A stretch of DNA of 64,000 nucleotides from Craspedostauros australis (taxonomy: Eukaryota; Bacillariophyta; Bacillariophyceae; Mastogloiales; Achnanthaceae). The translations under genes were made by a program, and so were the position numbers. Location of the stretch: positions 1,339,001 through 1,403,000 of the forward strand of contig JAMXDE010000009.1 of the NCBI GenBank assembly GCA_026770025.1, written 5' to 3'. Of the stretch, positions 31,401-41,821 are shown piece after piece. The notes under the pieces are model-generated. The model was not told the DNA's origin, ran no database searches, and was given only the letters and a program-made list of their open reading frames with translations. Numbering within the stretch: position 1 is the stretch's first letter; every line of letters starts with the position of its first letter.

Positions 31401-34255
31401 CACTCGGATTGGTTCCAACTCGGTATTCACGATTGGTAGCACGTTGAGGGACGGAAATCCGGGGAAAGGTATCTGGGTGCCCGGGATGAGTTCGGGGCGG
31501 AACGAGATGCTGGTGTCGTCCGGTTCCATGATCACGGACACACGGGAATGGCACTTGACGATGTCCACCAAGCCAATCTTTTTGTTTGGGGAAGGGATAG
31601 TGTCGGTGCATGTGAGATCGCGTACGTAGCTGTAGACGTCACCAACTCTGTTGCGTTTGTTTTCGGCGGCCGATAACTTATCCTTCGGGCAGTACTTCTC
31701 GATGGTGCTTTTCAGGAGGTTGCCGTCGATGAATGGGAGGAGGTTGACTCCTTCCCAGGGATTCTTCTTGCCGTTCATGTCAACCTGGAACGTCTTGGGG
31801 TAGAACTGGATGATGGGGGATTGCGGGTCCATCATCAACGAGCGGTACAGTTTCGGCACGAGCGAGGACGAGGCCGGCGGGAGGCAGGCCATCAGCTGCT
31901 GGAAGGGCGTTAAGGGTGCGCCATGTTCGAACTTAATCGTCTCGAACATCTGCGGGAGGTTGCGGAGATCGCTGAGCATGGGTCCGTAATGGTACGGGAA
32001 GTACCATCCCCAGGATATGCAGCCTTTGTAGTAGTACGCCATGCACCACATCAGACCTTCGATGTAAGACTTGCGCAATGCATGATGAGCCTCGATGTCG
32101 GTTGGTTTTATCGCGAGCTTCTCGAAGTAGTAGCGACCTTTGAAGTCTTTCTCGCCGGCCTCGACTGGTTTCCAGCCGTCCACGAAGGTGGCGCCTTCCT
32201 GGGATAGGATGGAACGCAGCATCGCTTCGAACTCGGTCTGCTTGCCCTCCTCGGCCTCCGCCATCTGATCGTCCGAGAGGATGGTGCTCTTCTTGCCGTC
32301 GCGTTTGTCCCAGCGGCGCTTCTTCTTGACGTACGCAGCATCGTTCTTCTCGCGCTCCTCGAGGGTGTCCGTTTCCACTTCACCGATCTTCTGGAGGAAG
32401 GCTTCCAACCGGGCAGGATCGACGACGTCGCCGGAGTTAGTGAGGTACTGGCCGTCGCCCCATCCGGACCGCTGCTGCTTGTACACTTCGAACAGCAGAT
32501 CGAACGCACCCTCGGAGATATCGAGGGTGTTGAGATGCGGCAAGAAGTCGTTGCCGACGAGGAAGGTGATGAAGACGAAGTCATCGATCGAGTGCTCCAG
32601 ACTGACCTTGTCGAAGCCCTTGCAAAATTCGATGAAGAGGTATTCGCGCAGCACGGAGAGATGCAGAAGCTGGAAGTGCGATTCTTCGGTAAACTTCTTG
32701 ACCTGCTTCAGGGCGTTGTCATTTCTCCTCTTTCCAAATCCAAAATCGACGATCTCACGCAAGAGAGTGAAGTGCGGTTCGTGCGTGACGAGGCCCAGCA
32801 TGATGAGATCGGCATCCTGGCCGTACATGCAATGCCTCGTGTTTGGCCTGTATCCAGGCTGGTTTTTCATCCTGCGGATGTGTTCCATGATCTTGTGCTC
32901 TCCCTCCCCTGGGATCTCGTGCCCGCTGAAGATGACGTTGAGGTTCTTCCATTGCGGGTCTTCCTTGAGCTTCTTTTGGATGAAGTACTTGATGATCTCC
33001 GACACCCTGGCCATGAATTCGGTTCCTGGTGTGATGCAGTTTGAATCAAAGACTTGTACGCCCGGTTGTCCGTCCGAACCATCGATCCCCTTCTCCCTGG
33101 TTGCTTCCGCCATGTCCTTCGCGGAGCGGAAGCGCCTCGATCTCTGCTGGTTGAGCTTGGCGCGTGGTGCCACACCATCGATGGCCATGTACAATGAGAC
33201 CTTTGGTTTCACGATCTGGATGATACGGTCCAAGTCTGCCCTCAGCGAATGCCATGTTTTGATGTTGTTGATTCGTGGTATGTATTGTATGGTGTCGCAT
33301 GGTGTCGCGTTGATTATATTCGTTGCGCATGTGTGGCGTCAATATTCCAGTTGAATTGTTGGTCGGTTTGCCATGCACGCACATGAAAATGAATGTAAGG
33401 GAGAGAGAGTGAGCAAGGCAACGTTTTTCAAATTGTACGGAGAGTTGACGCGCATACACCATTGTCCCAGAGTTGCAAGTGTTGCTGACACGTACTCAAC
33501 TCAATATTCGCCACAGCAGTCGCAGGGACCAAGCGGTTGCACGCAGTCACGACATGTTCACTTACAATGCATGATGCCCAGCATCATGTCGCGATCGCTG
33601 ACAACATCTGAGATGTCGCGGTCTGCGGGATGCGAGCAACCGTGAATGATACCGTTCATATCCAAGTACAGATGATCGAACTCCGGCAGCAGCGCCGAGT
33701 CCGAGATGATCTCATTGATCTTCGGATAGCGCTCGCTGATCCAACGGTAGAACTGCACTCGTAATTGCGGCGGTGGATTTGCATGAACAATGTGATGGGA
33801 GGGATATATGATCACGGCAAAAGACATGTGGCATCCCCCATTGGTCCAGTACGATCGATGGTCGTTCACGATGCAAAAAGAAGATGCCGATCGATTCACA
33901 AATATAAAGTTAAAGCACAGCAGAAAGAGATGGATTCGTTGGATGAGGTGTTGCCGTTCGTTGAGTTGGACTCGACCGCTGCTGTCATCATTGTCCGCGA
34001 TGAAGTTCTGCGCTTCCATCTGACTGCGATCAACGCAATGCTCTTGCACGCTTTGAATCTGTTCCGAATGAATCAACTCCACTCTTCTCTATCTGTTTCC
34101 ACCCGCACAACGTTCATGTGACATCGGCCCCCTCGCTTTTCCCAAAGCTGATGATACATTGTGCTTCATGAATCCAAGCGTGCATGAAGTAGAGAGCAGA
34201 GTAGTACATGTGTACGAGTACGAGCAACCACACAACGGACCTTTGGAACTCCCAT
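28461..34255 (-). CDS. XRN1: 5'-3' exoribonuclease XRN1
   Basis: Three coding exons on the minus strand, 34255-34241, 33752-33566 and 33235-28461, give about 1658 residues. Exon 1 encodes only MGVPK; exon 2 continues [10 protein letters not shown] and [15 protein letters not shown]; exon 3 has [31 protein letters not shown] and [12 protein letters not shown]. These are the acidic active-site and 5'-phosphate-binding motifs of the XRN family. Introns are 488 bp (phase 0) and 330 bp (phase 1). Residues after the nuclease core include the SH3-like LGDRIVN...[10 protein letters not shown] and [10 protein letters not shown], which mark cytoplasmic XRN1 rather than nuclear XRN2. The last 350 residues are Pro/Gly/Met-rich with a ten-proline run. 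The enzyme degrades decapped mRNA. Confidence 0.93.
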
Positions 34256-35313
34256 GTTGCTTCGTTGTTTTGCTTTGCTTTTGTGTTGGTTGCTGCCGCT
34301 GCTGTTCAAGTGACGCCAATGCCACTTCTGGTGCTATGTGGGTGATTGGATTGAGCTTGCCGATCAATGACGCCGTGGTGTGGTGTGCTCTGGAGTGGAG
34401 TAGAGTGGTCTGGGTTTGGTCTGGAAGTGGAGTGCTTCGCTGTTGAAATGCTGAATAACTCAGCTGCAGATGTCGAACGGATGACCGAGAGTATGATAGC
34501 TGTAGCAGTGACTGTAGCAGTGACTGTAGCTGTATGGCTGCGGATGAAAGTAGGGATGAGACGATGAGGACGGAAGCAATCTCAAGAGAGAGATGAATCT
34601 TCGGCCGTCTGTTTGTCCAACGGAAAGGCAAACGAGGATACGATCACAAGTACAAACCGGTGCCGGTCTCGAACTGTTATTGCTTCTGCTCTCTTTGTTC
34701 AGCGTTGGGTTGATCTGCGTCCTGCGTGCCAATGATATAACTCTGTCCACAACGACTCGGTGATGGGTGTTGCGGATGCTGTGGCTTCTTCGGCTGGCGA
34801 CCCCTGTTGACGATGATGATGTCCGATGATGCCTGACGATGATGCAGATAAAGCGAGGCGAATGGCGATTGTGTGGATTGACTCCAAATGTCCAACGGCG
34901 ATGTTCTGTTCCCTCCGTCTTCCGTTTCGTCTTTTGGCTTTGGCGCGTTTGGCCTCCCACCACAAATGCCGAACGGACTTTCTTGTGATGTTTGTTGTTC
35001 ACATCGCAAAGTCATTGTTCGTGATCCAATGAGTCAGATCGACTGGTGCGATCGTATTTGGCGATTGCGGTTCACACAACAATAGTCGTAGCACTCTCAT
35101 CGGTCGTAGGCCATTGGCATTCTATTATCACCCACTTTGCAGGAGAGTAGAGCAATTCAAGTCTTCTGAAGAGGCCGACCAAACCATTATAACATATTAT
35201 AAATGGTAACCTTCGCTAGACTAAGTCCTGTTGCAGTCATCGTACGGGTGCTATCATGTCCACCAATGCAATGGTTAGACTGTGCCGCTCACTTTCCAAC
35301 AATATTCAACTCC
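34256..35313. other. Intergenic, upstream of XRN1 and downstream of Oxa1
   Basis: About 1.06 kb on the 5' side of XRN1 and the 3' side of the Oxa1 gene (both minus). It has a short TGTAGCAGTGAC repeat near 34498-34530. Open frames show no recognisable product. Confidence 0.5.
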
Positions 35314-36666
35314 TCATCGTTGACGCCTGGTTGCGACGCCGCCTCGTCGCTTTGCCCTGGTGGATCGGCTCATCTGCGCGACCTGCTTGCGCGTTTCGAT
35401 CTCCTCGTTGTGCGCCTTCATCTTGGCCGCCTCCGTGGTGGGCTCGCCCTTGGCCTTCTTCACGAGGTTGTTGAGGGTTTCTTGGAATCCTGCGTCCTGC
35501 GCGGCCCCGGGCACCGGCTTGGGTCGTTCCCAGATACCGAAGGCCTCCTTCACCATCCCGTTGCGCAGTAATATGGACTGGCCCATGCTGAAGAGGTTGT
35601 TGGGGACCCAGTAGCACAGCATGGCGGCAGGGAACGTGGTCATGACGGGCACCATGACGACGGCCATGGCGCGGAAGGCATTGACCATGACGGGGCCGTA
35701 CTTGGGGTTGGAATCCATCATCTGCTCCTTACCGGCCTCGATGGTGGCGAGGAACGTCATGCCGCACGTGATGGGAAGGATGAAGGTGGGATCCGCCACG
35801 GTGAGATCCGTGAACCAGGCAAGGCCACCGGTGGACAGCTCGGTCGGGAACAGGTCGGGCATCTTCTTCATCCCGAAGAACATGCCGATGAACAGCGGCG
35901 CCTGGATCATCGGTGCTGCCATGGCAGCGAACGGCTTCACGTCGTACTTTTTGAACACGGCCTTCATCTGGTCGGCGAAGACCTTCTGCTCGGCCTGCGT
36001 TGGCGTTCCGAGCTTCTCGTAGCGTTCCTTCAGCTGCGCCAGCTCCGGTTGCAAATGCGCCATGCGCGATGCGGCGCGCTGTCCGCGGATGGCCAATGGC
36101 AGGATCAGCATGCGCAATGTGCATGTCACAGCGACGATGGAGGCGGCGTACTCCAACCCGGTCATGTCATGCACCAAGTGCACACCATTGACGGCCTGAT
36201 CGGCAAGGTTGTACCACGATGGCTCCCACGCAACTGACGCCGCCTGGTCGAGGAACCATTCGTCGCTGCCATCCTGAGCGACCTTCTGAGTATCGTGGAA
36301 CAGCTTGTCCATGGTGTCTTCGAAGGCGGGTTGCGATGCTCCGGCTGCAGTTGCGGTGCTGGTCACGTCCGCGCCCGTGCTGGTCGAATTGAAGCGCCTT
36401 TGGTCCATGCCACGCAGCTCCATCCTGTTCCGCATGCCCATGCCGACGCTGGTCGTGTGCAGCTTCATCGTTTGCTGAAGACGATGATGCATGGACGAAT
36501 TTCTGCCCACGTCAATGGTCATTGACGCCGGTGTCACCAAACCCGCGGCATCAGACCCTTTGGCATTGGCATTGCTTTGTCCAAGGACGGATGCCACTCG
36601 CTGCCGCACGACGACGTTGCCGTGCTGCGCCTGGAAGCGACCAAGGCTGGAAACAGATCGCAACAT
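35314..36666 (-). CDS. OXA1: Mitochondrial inner-membrane insertase Oxa1
   Basis: 450 residues from ATG 36666. The frame is open further upstream but only from a TTG. The N-terminus MLRSVSSLGRFQAQ..VVVRQR has Arg and Ser and no acids over about 25 residues, as in a mitochondrial presequence. Residues about 140-380 match the YidC/Oxa1 family: LIDQ-like LADQAVNGVHLVHDMTG, the helix ending LRMLILPLAIRGQRAASRM, the PxFIGMFFGMKKM segment and MLCYWVPNNLFSMGQSILL. The C-terminal 75 residues are Lys/Arg-rich, as in Oxa1, whose tail contacts mitochondrial ribosomes. It inserts mitochondrially and nuclear encoded proteins into the inner membrane. No intron is needed. Confidence 0.93.
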   Translation of the reverse strand: MLRSVSSLGRFQAQHGNVVVRQRVASVLGQSNANAKGSDAAGLVTPASMTIDVGRNSSMHHRLQQTMKLHTTSVGMGMRNRMELRGMDQRRFNSTSTGADVTSTATAAGASQPAFEDTMDKLFHDTQKVAQDGSDEWFLDQAASVAWEPSWYNLADQAVNGVHLVHDMTGLEYAASIVAVTCTLRMLILPLAIRGQRAASRMAHLQPELAQLKERYEKLGTPTQAEQKVFADQMKAVFKKYDVKPFAAMAAPMIQAPLFIGMFFGMKKMPDLFPTELSTGGLAWFTDLTVADPTFILPITCGMTFLATIEAGKEQMMDSNPKYGPVMVNAFRAMAVVMVPVMTTFPAAMLCYWVPNNLFSMGQSILLRNGMVKEAFGIWERPKPVPGAAQDAGFQETLNNLVKKAKGEPTTEAAKMKAHNEEIETRKQVAQMSRSTRAKRRGGVATRRQR

Positions 36667-37115
36667 TCTCAACTTTTGTGCACAACGCGTACTTCCACAA
36701 TGAAGGGCAGAGGGGAGGGTCGTCAATGACTTCTACTATGCTTCTGCCAAGAGATGTCGCTGATGGATTGACTGATGATCGGATTGTGAATGAAGATGAC
36801 GAGTGATGTGTTGTTTTTCGGATGAGAAAAATTCGTGAACGCCAAAAGCACGAAGACACCATTCTTCAGGTGGAAGAACACGTATGGATGGACGGACGCA
36901 ACAAGTGACATGGCTTTGGTCGTGAAGGATTCTTGGGCAACAAAGGTAGGCTAACGTGCGTCCGCCCTCTAGAGAGAGAGAGAGAGTAGAGTTGAGCACC
37001 ACATGAGATATGAGAGCTAAGGATCACGCTAGAGAGACTATACGTAAGAGAGCAACAGTCGCTCTTATGCATAAGAGTAGTCGACCCTCATCTCTGGATA
37101 GAGAGACCCAAGCAT
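36667..37115. other. Intergenic between Oxa1 and sirtuin genes
   Basis: About 450 bp upstream of Oxa1 and downstream of the sirtuin stop (both minus). It contains a short GA-repeat at about 36972-36985. No gene recognised. Confidence 0.5.
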
Positions 37116-39093
37116 TCAACCCGCCCGCTCGGCACGAAAAGTATGGCCATGTTTGCGTCGCAACGCCGGGTAGCATTTGGAACAAAGGTCAAAGTCGAAG
37201 CACACGGTGCATTTCTGAATCGTTCCGACAATGCGTTGCGAGCAGCCATCACAGTGCGCCACTTCGCAAAAGTGAGGTACTGCTGCTGTAGCTGCGTCTT
37301 CTTGTTGTGCCGGCGAGGATGGGTTTTGCGGTTGTGCGCCAGGGAAGAGCAACACTCTCTCATGTGGTACGGTGGTGCCAGACCATGCCTCCTTGTCAAA
37401 GTACCTTGCGGAATCCAAGTTTTTGGTTTGCTCATCGTCATCCTCAGAATGAGTCGGTTCAGACAACAGAGTGGACAGGACGACCCCAGCAATGTCGCTA
37501 TCGCCGTTGTCGTGCTTACGTTTCTTCGACGTGCCGTTGGCCTTTTCTGGGAGCAGTACCCTTGCCAAGGCCCTTGTCACGTCGTCACAATATCCCAGCA
37601 GGTATGCGTCGAACACATAGCCGTCGCGAAAGTCTTTGTCATCTTCACCACCGCCATTGCCATCACCATGTCTACCCGTATCGCCATTCGGCGATGCTGT
37701 GCTGGATGTTGCAGGATGGACGATGGTGCGATTGATCAGGATCCTCGGAATGTTGTTGGGAAAATACTCAATGACTTTGGAGATTGGTGCGCTGCGGTAA
37801 AACGAAACGAGGAGCAGTTTGTGAGTGCATTCAGTGAGAGAAAGAGGAAGCGACAAGGCCATCCGGAGGAATACTTGCAGCGGTTCAAATACCGACTGCG
37901 TTCAGAAGAACTTACACGGAGAGTGATGTTCCAATCACAATCACGCCATCGACTTTGTCGTGATCGATTTCCAATGATTTACGGACGTTGTCGTGCAACG
38001 TTTCACCAAAGAATGTTACACCAGGTTTGAGGATACCGCCGCAAGCATTTGGATTCGTCTGTTGCTCTGTCTGTGGTTGTGGTCTGGACCTTGATCTCGT
38101 CCTCGTGCTCGTTGTTGCATTTGCATTTGTCTGCGCTGCTGCTCCTTGCGATCGGTCCGTCACGCCGGTCCCAATCTGCTGTCTCCGATTGCGTATTCGT
38201 CTGCTCGGCTCGCGTTGTCGCGCCATCTTTGGTAGTGATACCCCATTTCCGGCGCTTGTTGCTGCTGTCGATGGAGTGCCAGTTGCTTCTATTGCATCAT
38301 CAGCAGCAGCAGCAGTCGGTGAATTCCTAGATGTCGTACTGGTATCATCTTGGCATGCATCATGTTGATCATCCACCTTTTCGCGTCGATTCTTTTTCTT
38401 CTTTGCTTTCTTTTCAAATGTACATTTGGGAACCTGTCCCTTCTGAATGACAGACAGAAAGTCTTTCGACACGTACTTGCGAGAACATGCTTGACAATCG
38501 GCCCATTGCAAGCTGCCATGGGCATACACCATCTTCTTGTTGGATACACCCGCCATGACCTCCAACCCGTCGATGTTCTGCGTGTAGATGCGCTGCAGGC
38601 ACTTCAATTTGTGCTCCAGCAAGGCCAGGAGCTTGTGAGAGTCGCTGGGCTGCACCATGGTCCGCATCCCTAGCGGGAAGTAAAGATGCTTCGCGAAGGT
38701 GTAGAAGGGAATCGGATTCTCACGAAAGAATTCCAAATCGAAGAGCTCTTCGGCGCACGAGAGGCCCAGCGATTCGATGTCCAGCGTGTTGTACAATCCA
38801 TTGGCAGAACGAAAGTCCGGAATCCCGCACGAGACGCTGATACCCGCTCCGACGATGACGGCGATGCGTTTGCGGCCGTGGAATAGCCGAGCGACGTTGT
38901 GCAATGCCTGCGAGAAAGTTGGTGTGGGCGTCGACGGTGACCCCTGTTCGCTTGTGGAGGATGAATGTGGTGGTTCGGACGGAGCATCGTCATCATGATC
39001 GTCGTGGAGATGGAAGTTGAACGGCGGCTCCATACGAACAATCTTCCTCGTCTTCTTCCTTCCCTGTTGTTTCACCTTCGTTTGCGTTTTCAT
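37116..39093 (-). CDS. Sirtuin deacylase with C-terminal ZZ zinc finger
   Basis: Two exons on the minus strand, 39093-37916 and 37791-37116, give 617 residues. The 124-bp intron is phase 2 and interrupts GTSLSV/APISKVIEYFP. Sirtuin motifs: GAGIS (82-86), IPDFRSANGLY, TQNIDGLE (171-178), catalytic His192 in VYAHGS, and GVTFFGE. The zinc pairs are C200/C203 and C224/C351. The second pair, normally CxxC, is opened by about 126 low-complexity residues rich in Lys, Thr, Gln and Arg. The last 52 residues (566-617) are a ZZ finger (HCDGCSQ...KCTVCFDFDLCSKC...HGHTF). Sirtuins remove acyl groups from lysine using NAD+. The N-terminus is basic, suggesting nuclear or cytosolic location. It is divergently paired with PSMD12. 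Confidence 0.9.
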
Positions 39094-39237
39094 GATGGAC
39101 GTGCGGTGGGCGCTGCTTCCTCAATCTCGATCTCGACAACTCAATGAAATCACAGCGTTCTTCCAAAGATCGCCGATGAGATGCTGAGGTCCCTTGTTCA
39201 GATGGCGCCAACGCAAATGGTTGCTTCGCCTGGTCAA

Positions 39238-39288
<51 letters not shown>

Positions 39289-39810
39289 TCACTCGCCACA
39301 GACATCCACGCCCTGTTTCGCACAACCGACGCGTGTGCCTCTCACATTTTCGTTGCGTTTGGTCATCGCGAGATGGATCAGGATGTGGGAAATACGATTT
39401 GGTTTGGACATCCAAACTTTTGACATCTTGTTGTCGAAAATCGACTCGCATGATTAGAAATTGAAAATCGACCCCTTCGAATGAGAAGCCCATAATGGAT
39501 CAACCGAGTCGTATCCAAGATAAGCAACGAACAGAAACGATTTTTGCCGATGTTTGGAGATTGGGAACAAATCCAACGACACGCAACAACGCCGTGGCGG
39601 CCGAATCAAGCAAGAGAGTGGACGCAGAGAGCACAGAGTCACGCAATTCAGAGGGGCCTCCACACAACCAAGACAAGGCAACAGAGACGATCAAGGTGAA
39701 GGTAGCATACGAGGACGATTACATTGCATCAAAGACAAGGAAGCTGAAGACAGCAAGAGCAATAGCAATAGCAATAGCAAGAGCAATAGCAATAGCAACA
39801 AGAACACACC
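39094..39810. other. Shared upstream region of sirtuin (-) and PSMD12 (+)
   Basis: This 717-bp head-to-head spacer contains a CT then CA microsatellite (about 39236-39288) and, near the PSMD12 start, an AGCAAT hexamer repeat (about 39754-39800) that is probably in its 5' leader. A bidirectional promoter is plausible by position only. Confidence 0.55.
39236..39288. repeat. (CT)n(CA)n microsatellite
   Basis: A CT run of about 18 bp passes directly into about 34 bp of CA dinucleotides. Confidence 0.95.
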
Positions 39811-41459
39811 ATGAGCAACATTGGACACAGCGGACGCGCTGCCGGCGGCGAGCTGGAGGAGAAGATCGATCTGTCGAAGGAGGCCGACGACAAGATCCCG
39901 GAGGCCAAGGCGCTGGCAAGCAGCGGCAAGCTGGAGGATGGATTGGCGTTGATGTTCGCGCTGGAGAAGCGATGCCGCGTGGGCAACGACTCGCCGTCGT
40001 TGGTGCGCGTGTGCAACGCCTCGCTGGAGATGTGCAAGACCAACATCGACGTGCTGCTGACGACGCTGCAGACGCTGGTCACGCGGCGAAGCCAGAAGAC
40101 GCAGGCCATCCGTGCTTGCGTGCACACCGCCCTTCCGTGGTGCATCAAGGACTCCTTCACGCCCCTTGAGCTGGACGATGCTGCCGTCGTTGGATCCGGG
40201 GACAAGGCCGCCAAGGAGGAAGCGCGCGACAAGTTGGTCGTCGCCTTGAGAGACATCACGGATGGAAGGATCTTCTTGGAGGGTGAGCGCGCTCGTCTCA
40301 CCCGGGCGCTTTCCATCATCAAGGTGCGTCAACGTCTGCTGCTGTTGCTGCTTTGGGCATGCGCCAGTGTTCAATCGATGCTGATGTTGTGAGCGTGTCA
40401 TCATTTGACAATTGCTTGAATTGAATCCTCAACACCGTCTCCCCCTTTCCTCTCTCTCCTTCTCTCTCTCTCTACCTATCATCTATCTATCTCTGTCTAC
40501 ATCTCTTTCGTGGAATCTACGTGCATGCGCTTTAACAGGAGGCCAGCGGAGACATCAGCGGGGCTGCTGATGTGCTGCAGGATGTTCACGTGGAGACCTA
40601 CGGATCACTTTCCAAGAAGGAAAAGGTGGAGTTCATCTTGGAACAGATGCGTCTGACGCTGGGCAAGAAGGACTACGTGCGTGCCGCCATCGTGGCCGGC
40701 AAGATCTCCAAGAAGCAGTTCAAGGAGAAGAGCATGAAGGACTACAAGATCAAATACTACACCCTCATGACCGAATACCATCGCAGCCACACGATGGATG
40801 CGTTCGAGCTGGCGAAGTGCTACCATGAAATATACACCAGCAAGGTGTCCGACGACGCAGACGAATCGAAAGAGGCGGGCGATGGTGACGCCAAGATGGA
40901 GACTGATATGGAATGGCAATCGTCATTGCAGGCGACCGTTCTCTTCCTCACATTGAGCGCGTACGGCAACGAGCAGCAGGATATGTTCCATCACATTGAG
41001 AAGGATTCGAATTTGGAAAAGCTGCCGGCGTGCCAATCGCTTGTGCAGCTCTTCCTCAAGAAGGAGCTCATTGCGTACCCCTTGGCCAATCAGGCCGAGA
41101 TCGAAGCGTGGGAGGCATTTACCGAGGCCGACCTGCAGGAACACTGGAAGAAGATCTTCCACACGCGGGTCATTCAGAACAACATCCGCATCGCGAGTCT
41201 GTACTACCGACGCATCCATGGCAAGCGACTGGCCGAGCTGCTGCGGCTATCCACGGATCGATTGGAACGCGAGATTGCCACCATGGTCAGCGACGGGTCC
41301 GTGTATGCCAGAATCGACCGTCCCAAGGACATCATCCGCTTTGCGCAGCCCAAATCGCCCGAACAGGTTCTGACGGACTGGTCATCCAACATCGATGAAT
41401 TGCTGCATCTTGTGGAGACCACAACGCATCTGATCAACAAGGAGAAGATGGTCGCATAA
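39811..41459 (+). CDS. PSMD12: 26S proteasome lid subunit Rpn5/PSMD12
   Basis: Two exons, 39811-40323 and 40539-41459, give 477 residues. The 215-bp intron is phase 0 (GTGCGT...TTTAACAG) and has a CT-rich tract. The exon-1 product is the N-terminal helical solenoid; exon 2 opens with EASGDISGAADVLQDVHVETYGSLSKKEKVEFILEQMRL, where the 'LxxVxVETYGSxxKxEKxxFIxEQMRL' block is specific to Rpn5. The C-terminal half has the PCI domain: IRIASLYYRRIHGKRLAELLRLS and ARIDRPKDIIRF. The length is near the family norm. Rpn5 is a scaffold subunit of the proteasome lid, in nucleus and cytosol. Confidence 0.95.
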
Positions 41460-41821
41460 GCAGGCAGGATGATCTTGCTCGCTCACACAAGTACAAATAC
41501 GACCGCATGCACAAGTAGCATCCTTTGCTCGTACCATTCGTAGCATGTGCCTCGTATGGTGTATGTAGCGTAGCCTTGCACAATCGCCCCTTTCATGCTC
41601 CACGATCGCTCCATTGAAAGGAACGCAAATAACAAACCTAAGCTGGACAATACGCTGCGATAAGTTGATCAAGCTATTAGTTCTTGGGAGTCTGATGGTT
41701 TGCCCTCTAGATTTGCAGCTCCGACTGCAACTCATGGTCGCCATTTCGATGCTCCTAGTTGCATTGCGACAGCCGCACCATCTTCTACTTCGCCATGTAC
41801 TTTTGGAAGCTTGTGACTTTC
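41460..41821. other. Intergenic between converging genes
   Basis: 360 bp between the ends of PSMD12 (+) and the F-box gene (-). Nothing recognised. Confidence 0.5.

Noticed and set aside
37143-38030. Plus-strand open frame of 295 codons opposite the sirtuin gene
   Set aside because: It overlaps both sirtuin exons and the intron; its sequence shows no family.
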